Source of the DNA: Turnera subulata | Lineage: Eukaryota > Streptophyta > Magnoliopsida > Malpighiales > Passifloraceae | DNA: 64,000 bases | NCBI GenBank assembly: GCA_028386065.3 | Contig: JAKUCV010000266.1 | Coordinates: forward strand, 54,867 to 118,866 | Direction: 5' to 3' | Part shown: in pieces, positions 1-11,316 of the stretch | Layout: every line of letters begins with the position of its first letter | Numbering within the stretch: position 1 is the stretch's first letter | Notes under the pieces: model-generated | Told to the model about the DNA's origin: nothing | Seen by the model: the letters and a program-made list of their open reading frames with translations, nothing else | Databases searched by the model: none | Translations under genes and position numbers: made by a program

Positions 1-960
1 GAAGGAAAGGAATTTTGTTATGCAAAATTTTAAAAGCATTTGGTAACAAAAAGTTTTAGAGCCATCAAAATAATCAGCAAGCCTCAACATAATTATACAT
101 CATCGATCACATATTTAGCATCTTTCACGAGTTAGCTAATGTTGAGAACAATGATAACCAAAATAGATGACAAACACATAATCAACAAGTGGATTGTACC
201 CTTTGACCGCATCAACCGAGTTCTCGTTGATGGAAGTCTGAGCCTCTGTCTTGTTCTGAACATTAAATCTCCATCTCTGCCACCAGAAAACGAATTGAAA
301 TACTGGAAGAACAAGAGGAATCTTGAAGTTTAAAACCAACAAAATGCATAAGACTGCAACTTGCCAGCCCACTATATATAACTTTCTAGTCCATCCCAAA
401 TTTTCCTACTTTAAAATAACAGCAGCTAAAGCATGGGAGAGGAATATATAACTTTTCACAAATATTAATCATCCATATAGCCTTAATCCTGCAGAATTTC
501 ACAATGAACAAAGCAGACATTTAACTCTCTCTTTTTTCTGCCATATTCTTTTTAGCAACCAAAGAGAGCCAAGATTGTACCTTTTGGAAAACAACAAAAT
601 GCCTCTTGAATGTTCCACTATTATCCACCCGCCATTTGAAACTGCAGCTCGTAAACGATGTAACATAAACCCAGAAGAAGGCAGGCACAACCAGATTAAA
701 AAAAACAGAAAAGCTCAAAACTGAAAACAAAGAAAGAAAAGCAACAATGAACCCACAAAAAAGAGAAGAACCCAGAAGAAAAATAAATGATTAGAAGGGA
801 TTACCAAGGTGTTTCTGGATTGGGAATGGCAAGAGAAGGACGTTGTCTGTAGCTTAGCTTCACTTCCATCACACATACATTGAATGAATACAACAGAAAA
901 AGGTTGGCTTTTTCTACAAATTGATTTTGATCCCCTCCCTTTTATTTGGCGCTACAAAGT
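1..960. other. no confident gene; possible 5' leader of a minus-strand gene
   Basis: No ORF here resembles a known protein. On the minus strand there is a leader-like stretch near 800-900, then a plausible donor (CTTG then GTAATC, about 800) and a pyrimidine-rich acceptor ending TTTTCAG (about 730). This would fit the 5' UTR and first intron of a gene running left out of the window. Short minus-strand ORFs at 136-399 and 521-730 are hydrophobic and unrecognised. The call is only a guess. Confidence 0.2.
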
Positions 961-1302
961 TAAATGGTAGAAAACAGTTCGGGTCTCTTGGGCCTCTATG
1001 CGAGAATGTGGGCTGGATGATCCATGATCAACCAACAAACAAGTCGAGGAAAGGCTTGGGCCTACTGGGCCTTTATACAAGAGTGAAGGCTGGCTGAAGA
1101 AGATCCACGATCAACAACATTTGATCTTTTTATTTTCTTTTTTTTTTTTGCAATCTTTTTTCTTTTATTTTCTTTAATAAGAAGCAATTACAAAAAATAA
1201 TTTTTTCAATGAGAAAAAGCATCATATATACTCTTTTTTTTCGTTCATTTAATCTTTTGTGGTGCTCTTCTTTTTCTTCTTTCTTTTAATCTACTATCTA
1301 AT

Positions 1303-1455
1303 ATCCAGAGTTTTGTCCTAACTAATCGAGATTCGATTTGAGTTGTACAATTTATTTATTATGGTAGACGAGTCATCCATTAAAAATTTTCAACAACACA
1401 AAGATTTAAACCCGAGATCTCGCCTAAGCGAACCAAGACGCTTACTACCTCAACC
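1303..1455 (-). repeat. SINE-like repeat with tRNA-like head
   Basis: Read on the minus strand, the right end has degenerate pol III A-box and B-box-like stretches (about 1400-1450). The left part (about 1305-1355) matches, with mismatches, the start of the repeat at 32985-33115: both read 'tatccagag.tttgtcctaact'. A T-rich run to the left would be the A-rich tail. The shared segment supports a dispersed family; boundaries are approximate. Confidence 0.4.
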
Positions 1456-2102
1456 CCACATTGGTTACATTTTGTTCTAATATAAGAACAATAAAGCCGC
1501 AACGCCTCGTCCTTACCGAACATTTTGACCCAAATAAGTTTAATGTTCGAATTCTAAAAGTTACAGCACCACCGGTTTGTGTGCATGTTCCAATTTCTTC
1601 CCGTTCCTTTATTGGTATAGTCTATAGACTTTAATTGATTTGTACAAACCACAGATACCAATATAGATAAATCGACAATTCCCAACAAAACTTTTCCTGA
1701 TTCCATTAATTACATGTAGACAATCAATGGTACTACATTTATTCTATTTTGTGCTAGTGCTAATATAGTCCACTCGATTTGCATTCTAGAGAAATCTGCA
1801 GCAAGCAACTGGAGCACTTCAAAAAAGAGAAAGAAGCAAGTTGTGAGGGAAATCGTAGCTAGCTAGCCTTGTGCCTATGGTTCACGAGATTCTTCTTTTC
1901 ATGCACACCACCGCAACTTCCATTGCAGAGAGATCACCATTTAGTAATACTAACACACATGACCAACCAAATAAAAAGGCATTGCCAGTTATGCTCTCAG
2001 TCTCTTTTTCTCACAAATGGTGCAGTTTACAGGTTCAAGCAATTACACCACATGAATACATTAATAGCAGCAGAACAACACAACCCAAGTGGAGCACAGT
2101 AC

Positions 2103-2110
2103 TATAAAAA
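2103..2110 (+). promoter_or_regulatory. TATA box of the plus-strand GDSL gene
   Basis: TATAAAAA lies 78 bp upstream of the chosen ATG at 2181, in an AT-rich context. It would place transcription start near 2135 and leave a short 5' UTR. Confidence 0.5.
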
Positions 2111-2180
2111 TACATTAGCAGAGGCAAGTTTTCATCACAAAATCATAGCCAGGGTTTTACTGATCATCATCAGAAAAAAA

Positions 2181-3937
2181 ATGGTTATGATGACTGGAAC
2201 TTTCACTACATTTATCCTGTCTGTTTCCTTGGCTCTGCTGTTGTTAGCCACTAGGGCCTGCACACAGAGACAGGGACCTCAAGGGCCTCAAGTTCCTTGT
2301 TTCTTCATCTTTGGTGACTCATTGGTCGACAATGGAAACAACAATAGGCTGCTTACACTTGCCAGGGCCAACTACAGGCCTTATGGCATCGACTTCCCTC
2401 AGGGTACCACAGGCAGATTCACTAATGGTCGAACCTATGTTGATGCTCTAGGTAATCAAACATGCTTACATTTGCAGAAAAAAGATTAAGATACATGATC
2501 ATCAGAAATGTTTATTATAAGCGCAATGTTAGTCACAAAGAATGTTATATGCATACACCTATAATTTCCTTAATTTATACATGTGCAATTTTCTTGCAGC
2601 TCAACTTCTTGGATTTCCTACTTACATTCCTCCCTATGCGAGAGTTCGGGGAAGACAGTTGCTTAGGGGTGCCAACTATGCATCTGGTGCAGCTGGGATT
2701 AGAGATGAAACTGGAAACAATCTGGTAGGGTACCCTCCCTATAAGTATGAAGAAATCCATACAAGCATATATTCATTTTCTTCTAATACTAGTCGATGCT
2801 GAAAGGTTGGACTTGAACCCCGAGACCTCACCCCTCTTGCTTTCGCTAGAGTACCAATGAGTTACAAGCCCATTGGTAACCATGTATGTTCATTGCATTG
2901 ACAATGTGCTGTTCTTGCTATTGTATAATTTGTACAACCTTCGGTTTTTTGGCAGGGAGATCACACGTCAATGAACAGACAAGTAGCCAACTTTGCTGCT
3001 ACAGTGGAACAAATGAGGAGGTTTTTCAGAGGAGACAACAATGCACTGAATGCCTACCTAAGCAAATGCATCTTCTATTCCGGGATGGGAAGTAATGATT
3101 ATCTGAACAACTATTTCATGTCTGACTTCTACTCAACTAGCTCAACCTTTACTACAACAGCTTTTGCTGCTGCACTTCTTCAGGATTACACTCGCCAACT
3201 ATCAGTGAGTCCCTGACTTACTGAAAATTTATATCCCTACGAGTATTAATCAAGAACCAAAATCAAAAAACAAAAAGGAAAGGAGATATGATTCTTCAGT
3301 TTCTGTATGTTTTTGCAGCAACTATATGCATTAGGAGCTAGAAAGGTGATTGTAACAGGAGTTGGTCAAATTGGGTGCATTCCATATCAGCTAGCACGAT
3401 ACAATGGTAACAACAGTCGATGCAATGAGAGAATCAACCAGGCAATTTCACTTTTCAACTCAGGACTCTTTAGGCTGGTTCAACGTTTCAATAATGGCCA
3501 ACTCCCTGGAGCCAAATTTGTGTACCTTGATTCCTATAAAAGCTCCAGTGATCTGGCTCTCAATGGAACCAACTATGGTAATTTCAAACTTTTTTGCATA
3601 TCCTGGAGCTATGTTTATATATCCTTCATTTTATTGTGCTTATTTGGAGATCTTGTAATATATAGTGTATACACCAAGATTGCTGATTATATAGGTAACA
3701 CCCTGAATTTTAATTGCAGGGTTTGATGTGGTGGACAAGGGATGCTGTGGAGTGGGAAGGAACAATGGGCAGATAACTTGTCTTCCTCTGCAGCAACCAT
3801 GTCAGGATCGCAGAAAATACTTATACTGGGATGCCTTCCATCCAACTGAAAATGCAAACATTTTACTGGCCAAGACAACATACAGTTCTCCATCCTACAC
3901 TTATCCCATCAATATACAGCAGCTGGCAATGCTGTAA
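2181..3937 (+). CDS. GDSL esterase/lipase (SGNH hydrolase), 5 exons
   Basis: Plant GDSL-type lipase/esterase, probably a secreted hydrolase acting on acyl or cutin-like esters; the substrate cannot be told. Exons 2181-2451, 2600-2724, 2956-3204, 3319-3577 and 3720-3937 all have GT-AG borders and join in frame to 373 residues, the usual family length. A signal peptide covers about residues 1-27. Block I is GDSLVDNGNNN with nucleophile Ser47, then GRFTNGRTYVD (block II), GSNDYLNNY (block III, oxyanion Asn) and WDAFHPTE near the C-terminus with the catalytic Asp and His. A conserved KGCCG segment begins exon 5. The ATG at 2181 was chosen because it starts the signal peptide; the frame is open further upstream but that part looks like leader. 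It converges with a paralogue at 5593-8079 that has equivalent intron positions. Intron 2 carries a tRNA-like repeat. No defect is visible. Confidence 0.93.
2799..2878 (-). repeat. tRNA-derived SINE head in intron 2 of the GDSL gene
   Basis: On the minus strand the segment contains a perfect pol III B box (GGTTCAAGTCC, about 2807-2817) and an upstream degenerate A box (GTAACTCATTGG). The region between does not fold as a canonical tRNA, and the 3' side runs into intron sequence. This fits the 5' head of a plant SINE rather than a functional tRNA. Confidence 0.55.
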
Positions 3938-5592
3938 AAATAATCTGTGAAACCTCATTATTATGTTGCTACTAATCGAAACTAGAGCATCTTATTGAGG
4001 TAATCACCAGGAGTTGTGGAAGTGTCTTTCTGACTAATGTTTATGCATTATGTATTCTCTTATTTTATTTCAGAGGGGACATGAGAAATCTTGTCCTCTA
4101 GTATCACCCACCAGAATGTTTCTCTTGTTCTTATGAACGGAAGCTGAGAATTTGACTTATTCTCTTCCTAAAACATTGATATCTTAAAAAAATTAACTTC
4201 TACTGGTTTGAGAGATCACAAGAATCATTGTGGCAGACCAATTTAAAGGGGGAAAAAAAAAGAGAAGAATTTTAATACTGTCAAGTTGTTTTCTTTTGGA
4301 TTCTGTTCTTGTGATGGGTAGTTCATTGAAGTACTTTTGTTGTTTAAGTTTATAATGACAGTACTTGTGAGTGCAGGACATGCTGGTACATGTCATCATC
4401 AAGCAACCTCTTGTTTATCTCCAGCTTCCTTGTAAGCCTATGCTTTGGATGTGGAGAGGTTTTCTTTGTGCAGTGCTTTACGCTTATTTGTTCCACTCTT
4501 TCAATGCTCTCACTGCCTGTCTTTTACTTGTGCATTATGTTCCAAAAGACATGGAGGTTTTCATGATTGAGGTTTTCTACTACTATTAATGTTTCCTTCA
4601 TTTGGATAGTTGAAGTAGATATACTAGGCATTTCACCATCTTACCTAATTGCATTAGTTGCTGGGTGGTTTTAATTTTAAAGGTCGAATTGGTTTTTTGA
4701 CAATGGGTTCATAAAGAGGAAAAGTGAATGCAGAAGGGAGAGTTTTAGCTAGAGATTACTGCGACATGCTGCCACAGTAAAAGGGAAACAATTCCTAAAA
4801 ATAAATCTGGCAGGCTTTGTGGGGCACTGATGTTGATCTTAAAGGAGCACACTTTCAGAACTTTGAGACTGCATAAAAAATAAATGAGGCCAACAGTTTG
4901 CAGCAGACGTGCTTATCACTTTATATGTCCAAGACAATGATATAACACTCTTACCAAACACATTGGATCAAGTTGTCTACAACAATTACTCCAAGTTCAA
5001 CTGCTCATAAAGGTTTTTGATAGAACTGATTAATCAAGATGTGATCAATCAAAACATATTTCTAACACAGAAACTGGTGTAACTATTCTGGATAAGTCAA
5101 TTGTCTCAACCGAAAAATTATAGCTCACATTTCACTCTAAGGATGACATTAGTGGATAATTCTTCCCAGTCTGGTCAATTTAGTGTCATTGATTAAGGGT
5201 TGAGCTATTGTTCATCGTTCGTTGGACCATTTTGCTTTTGCACCTTCCTGTTTTTCAATCTATTATGCTTAATTTTGTCTGTTTTCACGTATTCAATCCG
5301 TTTTATCTTTCCTTTTTTCCTTTTCTGCATAATGCCAAGCAAAAAACCAGCTAAAAGAAATGAGAAGACTTGTTAAAGTTGCAGTAATACAACGGGTATT
5401 ATATCTGAGACATGATAAGAGGACATTTCAAAACCAAATCAAAGTAGTTGCCGAAAAAAGGAAGCAATTAGTACATCCACAACTGGTCTTTGATTTCTTA
5501 TAAAAGTACTACCCCCTTACTATATAGGAAGCAAGAACTACAATGAAGATAACATATTATAAGTACTAATTAGTTTTAGTTGGCCTCAGTTT
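3938..5592. other. intergenic DNA between the convergent GDSL genes
   Basis: It holds the 3' ends of the two convergent genes. No ORF above background, no RNA gene and no repeat structure were recognised. Two short plus-strand ORFs (about 4371-4589) have no family signature. Confidence 0.6.
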
Positions 5593-8079
5593 TCACTCAA
5601 GATTTGCTAGCTGCTCAATGTTTACAGGATAGACAAAAGTCTGCTCCCCATTAAAAGCCTTTCTCCCCATTATGATGTTCACAGCTTCTGTTGGGTGGAA
5701 TGCATCCCAAAATATGTATTGTTCTCTGTTAATGCATGGAGTCTGGAATGGAAGACATGTAATTTGGCCTCTATTTCGTCCAATGCCGCAGCACCCTCGG
5801 TTTACAACGCTAAATCCTACATACAGATAATAGTATTTAGAAACAAACATTAGGTACCATGAACATAACACAAAACAATAATCATTCAGATATAATGGTG
5901 AATTGTATAGGAGGAGAACATACCATAACTTGGTGAGTTGGTGAGGATGTCTTGGAACATGCGGTGAACATCAACGAAAGTGAACTTTGCACCGGGTAGA
6001 TTGGCATTGAAGTTGTTTAGCATTCTCTTCACATTCTCATTGAAAGGTAGAATTAACTGGTTAACTTCCTCAGAGCACAGTCCTGCAGGGCTTTGAGCTA
6101 AGATACTTGGAATGCACCCCATCACTCCTAAGCCAGCGATAACAAATTTTCGAGCTCCAAGATTATAAAGTGTCTGCACAACATTGAAGAATCAAAGAAG
6201 TTCATTGTTATTATTAGGCCAACAACATAAACTTACTGAACAAGCAGTATTGAAATGATTTTAAGACTTTCTATAAGATGTGCACAGCAGATGTTTAAAT
6301 GTTAAATCTCACCTGGAGTTGACGAGTGTATTGTTGGACCAGGAGGTCTGCAAATTGTTGGCCATTGTACTGGTTCTTTGTATTGTAATTAGGCATGAGA
6401 TAGTTATTAAGGTAGTCATTGCTGCCCATCCCAACAAAAAATATGCTCCGACCAATTGCAGTGGCCAAATCATCAGCACCAAGGTTGCCTGTGATCTGGT
6501 CTAGAGTGGTCTGAAAGTTCTTGATTTGTTGATCAAATGGTATGCGACCCACCTGATCAAATCAATATATACAGTACATAAAAAGTGAGACCATATGTCA
6601 CATTAATGAAGGGTCAAGAGTGTTGGCCAACCAAAGTTATGCCATTTCCTGTGACAACAAAAGGGTCATTTATTGTCTGCCACACACATTGTGAGGCACT
6701 GCAAAATTCTTGTTTGGTCAACAATTACTAAGAAAGGAAGTGAAGATGCACATGAACCCACCATCTTAGATGGATGGTCCAAATATTCTGCACCACATCA
6801 AAAAATGGCATCTTGACAGTTATTAAGACAATAGATGCTAAAAGCTACTATATTAGACAGAATTGATAAAGCTACACCTGTGATTTAACTGTGAATATTA
6901 AAAAGCGTATGTCTATTTTGAATGAATGGATGCTTACAAAGTTTCTGCCTGTTATATCAAGAATTCCTGCAGCAGCTGAGGCATAGTTGACTCCATGAAG
7001 TACTTGATCTCCAGAGGCCTCACTGTATGCTGGAATTAGAGGGAGTCCCAACTGTTGAGCTGCATTCATGTGAATTGCATCAGATTAGTTACAAGAAATA
7101 AAATAAAGAGGAGAATTAACAGGTTTCACTGTTTGACAACATATAAGGGCATGCTGCTCTCATATTGAAGCCTTTGGTTCCTCTTCATAATTGCACCGAT
7201 AAACCCTCCCTGGATCTTTCTTTAATGATTCATTAACAGCAACTTTGCATCTCGTTTTAAAGTTTCTCTGCAAAGACTTTGAATTGAAGAGTTCCGTATT
7301 TACTAAATCCTGCTTCTTTTCTATTCTATTCCTACTGTATTTCTGATGAAGCCATTAATGGCATTGCTATATACTCTAATATTCATCAATTTATATCAGC
7401 TATCAACTTTTTGTTTTTTTGTTCTTACTTAAAACAGCACCTTCTGCTGCCTTCACTCTGTTTATTACACCTTGCACAAGATTAAATAATTAACCGTATC
7501 AACTACATATGAACCGCTTCTTTTGCACAGAAGAAACTTGTAAAAGAACAAAAGAAACTCAGCACAGAAAAGATAATATAAGAAGTTGCTACTAGCGAGC
7601 CTCTTTATTTTACTGCAAAACCAAAAGGAAAAAATTGAGAAAAATAGTGTGAGCAGTGCTTAGTTTTATCATTCCTAGCCTTTAACTGAACATGTTATGG
7701 CAAATGCATGCATTGCACATTAAACTCAAGCACTAAAGAGAAATTTTTCAACCTAATGTGTAAGGTACCACACAGAGAGACATTAAAGGGAAGATGTAAT
7801 ACCTATTTCATCAACCATGGTGTAGCCATTGGAGAAACGGCCAGTTGGGCCGCCATTGAAGTCAATACCATAAGGGAAATAGTTGGCCTTTGCAAAAGAA
7901 GGAAGGTTGTTATTATTGCCATTGTCAATGAGTGAGTCTCCAAATATAAACATAGCAGGCACCATCTCCCTCCTCCTGCCTCCTTGTGGCCCAAAGGGGT
8001 CTAACTCTTGGCCGAAACCCACAGTGATGAGCACCATGAAGAGCACCAACAAGCAAGAAACCCTGAAGGCACCAGCCAT
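5593..8079 (-). CDS. GDSL esterase/lipase (SGNH hydrolase), 5 exons, paralogue
   Basis: Second GDSL esterase/lipase, on the minus strand. Exons in transcript order are 8079-7803, 7059-6938, 6552-6313, 6173-5924 and 5816-5593, all with GT-AG borders, giving 370 residues without a stop. A signal peptide covers residues 1-23. The blocks are GDSLIDNGNNN (Ser49), GRFSNGYTMVD, GSNDYLNNY and WDAFHPTE. The exon 4 start (TLYNLGARK) and the GCCGIGRN segment are typical of the family. Intron positions and phases match the plus-strand gene at 2181-3937, so the two are likely products of an old inverted duplication. They have diverged substantially: the signal peptide, the region before block I and the C-terminus differ. 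Intron 1 is about 740 bp and is AT-rich. The exact substrate is unknown. Confidence 0.93.
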
Positions 8080-10464
8080 TGCAGAGGGGAAGAGAGGGAG
8101 GGAGGAAATGGAAGGAGAGTGTATACTGACTTGTTACTGTGTTGTGTAATGCAATATAAGTTGTGGGTTTTTGTAAGGGCAAAGTGAGCTTTTAATAGAC
8201 AATGTAAGGTTGGTAGTTGAGAACAAGTAAATACTTTCATCTGTTCTCTCCATCGCAGTTATTACACTCTGATGAAACCCGAAATAAGTGCAGACAATTT
8301 CCAGATTCCTATATTACATGCTGCTCCCATTTTTACCTCTTTAGAAGGAAGTAAATGTGTGGTCCATTTCATGGAGTCTTTATATCCTTGAATTTCTTCT
8401 TGTGACAGTGAACTTAAAAAATGGAATCGACCAAAAAAGAACACTTAATTAGCAGTTGGAGGGTATTGAAGACTATGCAACTAATTCTGTTTAATCAATA
8501 TTGCTGGAGCCTGGAGACCACCACCTGCTAGTTTTATTATTTGCATATTTAATGACATGAACTTCAATATTTCTTGCTAGACCACCACCTGTTGGTTTAA
8601 TTATTTGCATTTCACATGAACTTAAACATGTCTTGCTATATTTAGGTTTAGCAAACCGGCCCCTTGAGAGAATTCAACAATCACGAAAATTCCATGACTT
8701 GATATATACTCTTGACATAAATGCATGCATCAGACTGTAAGTGATAAAATAGATAGGGAAAAAGAATGGCATTCACATATACACAATTGGACCACTTTGT
8801 ACGCTCTTGGATTCTTTCATTAATAATGTTTATCAATTCTAGAATGGCCTGCCACCTCATGAAGTCAAATGTTTAGCCGCTGAGAGGTGCAACCACGGTC
8901 AACATTGGACCCTATAATCCAAGAGCTATATATACAGTACTGGTCAAGAGATAGACTGTGATCATGATCAGGTTCACTGCCTGTAGCAGCTTGATTATAG
9001 GGTTATCACCCAAGAGGTTCAAGTATATTTTGCAAAATTAGTTGTTGGTGGTGTAATGGTAAATAAAGAAAAAGGAATAGCACTCATATGTAGCTAATGC
9101 CAAAGTTATATTTGTGAAGTTACAACATCATTCTGGTCAAAGTTAGAATTTTTGTTTACCAACAGCATAAGGAAAATTTTTGAGGATCTAATCTTGCAAA
9201 CTTACAGTTTGATTTTCTGGGATTATGCTATTAGATCACCTGTTGGGTGATAAGACAAAATAATTCATGATTCCTATCCTTATAGATTGATGCTAATTTT
9301 ATTTCCATTATTCACATATTGCAAGAATGCTCATAACAGAAGTCAACTTTGATCACAAAGCTAAGTTTTGATTTCCAAGAAAACCTAGCACTGACAAGAT
9401 CATTGGTTTCCTGGTGCCTAATTTAATTCATACCTTCCTCTTAATTTGCTGACAAATTAATTATCTTTCTCTAAATGAATTTGTTCTATTGAATTATTTT
9501 TTTCCCAAACTACTTGAGGCCTACTAGTGAAATCCCTCATCCATTTCAAATTAAATTTATACCAGAAAAGAAAAAAAAAAGGAGACAGATTCAATGGAAA
9601 GGGAATTCTTTATGATCCATATAGACTGCAAACGGTTGGGACGGTACACCTTGGGAATATATACATACACTGTGGATTCCTTTGGTGTGGTCATCAGATA
9701 ACAATATAGAGACACATCTTGCAAACTAAGTAGACGCGTATCCATACTTATTTATGTTACCAAAGTCAACACGTTAGTTAATTAAAGATGCATTCTGATA
9801 AGAGAATTCTGCATGAACATATGTTATGTTCATGGCTGCAATGAAGAGTATGATTGGCTTGGCTCCTTTCAGTCACCATCAGATAAGTACCTCATTGATT
9901 TCTCTTAGCCAGGCAGCAGCTTCAACCATCCTCCTCATTCTCTATATTGCCATTCCCAAGATCAGTGCGGGCTACTAGTAACAAGTTGGCCATGATCTCT
10001 TTACATGTGTGTGTGGCAGCTGATTGGTGGCCATCATTCGTTGACATTTGCCACCAAAAGTTATTCTAAAAGGAGCAGAGTGATGTATTTGATGCCTTTC
10101 TAAAGTTAGGTGGTGAGCTATGGTGCATTTTTGGACTTGGACACGGTGAGGCTACCGGCTATGGAAAGAAAATTGGCCAAATTTGCGCGCAATTGGCATG
10201 GAAATTGGCTACCGGGGCCAATTCGTAGGGAAATTGGCCGATGGCCAATGGTTACCTTTCAAAGTGATTGTAGTCCTTCTCATCTTGTGATAAAATTTTG
10301 ACGTTTTATTGAAAAAACATCATTGAATTCCTGTGTCAGCTGTATTGTATAGTATTTTTTTGATATTGTATTAATTTAATTACTCAACAAAAATTATTGA
10401 TATAAAGAAGTAAACAATGCAAACTAAATCTTAATATGACCCCAAATCACTAAAATAAACTTTT
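8080..10464. other. intergenic DNA upstream of the minus-strand GDSL gene
   Basis: It includes the likely promoter of the minus-strand GDSL gene, with a weak AT-rich TATA-like stretch near 8192-8200. A local tandem duplication at 8516-8638 is described separately. Around 10140-10250 the phrase 'gaaattggc' recurs several times, which is weak local repetition. No gene was recognised. Confidence 0.5.
8516..8638 (+). repeat. imperfect tandem duplication, units of about 60 bp
   Basis: Two adjacent units, 8516-8579 and 8580-8638, both start GACCACCACCTG and end TCTTGCTA. They share the middle 'attatttgcat' and differ by small indels. Confidence 0.75.
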
Positions 10465-10480
10465 AACTAGGGAAACCATA

Positions 10481-11098
10481 AAAGCCTTTATGCATAAACA
10501 AACCATATCAAATGAGGGTTTTCTCTTTTCTCTCATTCTCTTAGAGAAAACCCTAGATTTACAACTTGGGGCTGCCGCCGACTTTCTTCCGGCGGTGAGC
10601 CCCCACCAAAATTTCTTTCAAATGACTAGTTTTTTCTTTTTTCTTTTTAGTTTCGTTAGTTTACTCCCTCTTTTTGTGGGTCTAGTCTCACTTATTGTGA
10701 GTTAGTTTTCTCTCCTTCTGGAATTTTCTCACCTTTTTGGTATTTCAAATAAGACTATGGGAGTCAAAAGTCATGGGAGAAGATTCGATTTGAAGAACGA
10801 TTCTCTATCTACTACAGAAATTTACCAACAAAGGGATATTTTTCCCCACAGGTATGTCTCAAATTTACTTGCTACACGGACCATACTGGATCTGATGCTC
10901 GCGAGAGTAGTATGCCCTTGTAAATCATCTATTGAAGGAGATAAATCACGTTGTGTATTTTTATGTAGTAGGTTAAGAAGAATTCTTATGTTGAATTTTT
11001 CTTATGCTTATGCTATATTAGATCTTCAACTATGTAATTTCAGATCTTTAGATCTCTTTATATTATTAATAAAGAATGCTCTTTTTCTAAAAAACAAA
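10481..11098 (+). mobile_element. LINE-like retroposon with 16-bp target site duplication
   Basis: The insert of about 618 bp is bounded by exact 16-bp direct repeats AACTAGGGAAACCATA at 10465-10480 and 11099-11114. It ends in an A-rich tail. The left part is a leader-like stretch with a GC-rich 'ccgccgactttcttccggcggtg' type motif reminiscent of plant LINE 5' UTRs. The right end resembles a LINE 3' UTR ('attaataaagaatgc'). It has no RT or endonuclease domain, so it is an internally deleted LINE or a non-autonomous retroposon. A 115-codon plus-strand ORF inside (10757-11104) has no recognised domain. Confidence 0.8.
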
Positions 11099-11316
11099 AA
11101 CTAGGGAAACCATATGTATAGAATACAATACAAGTATAAATACACATCAATTATTGTTACATCCACTTATGTATGATGATAAGCAATATCCAGATAGTTA
11201 TACTTAAGGCCGTTTTCTATTACTTAATTATACAATACACTCCATCACAAGAATTCAAAGATGATTATAATAGTAAACAAGTTTGAAGCTGCTGCACTCT
11301 GAACAAAGAGCTACTC

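Noticed and set aside
136..399. Minus-strand 87-codon ORF as a membrane protein gene
   Set aside because: Hydrophobic but with no recognised family, and overlapping frames are open too; evidence is too weak.
2799..2878. Possible functional tRNA gene
   Set aside because: B box is perfect, but acceptor and anticodon arms do not pair; better seen as a SINE head.
10110..10301. Plus-strand 63-codon ORF
   Set aside because: Made of local 'gaaattggc' repetition; no domain recognised.
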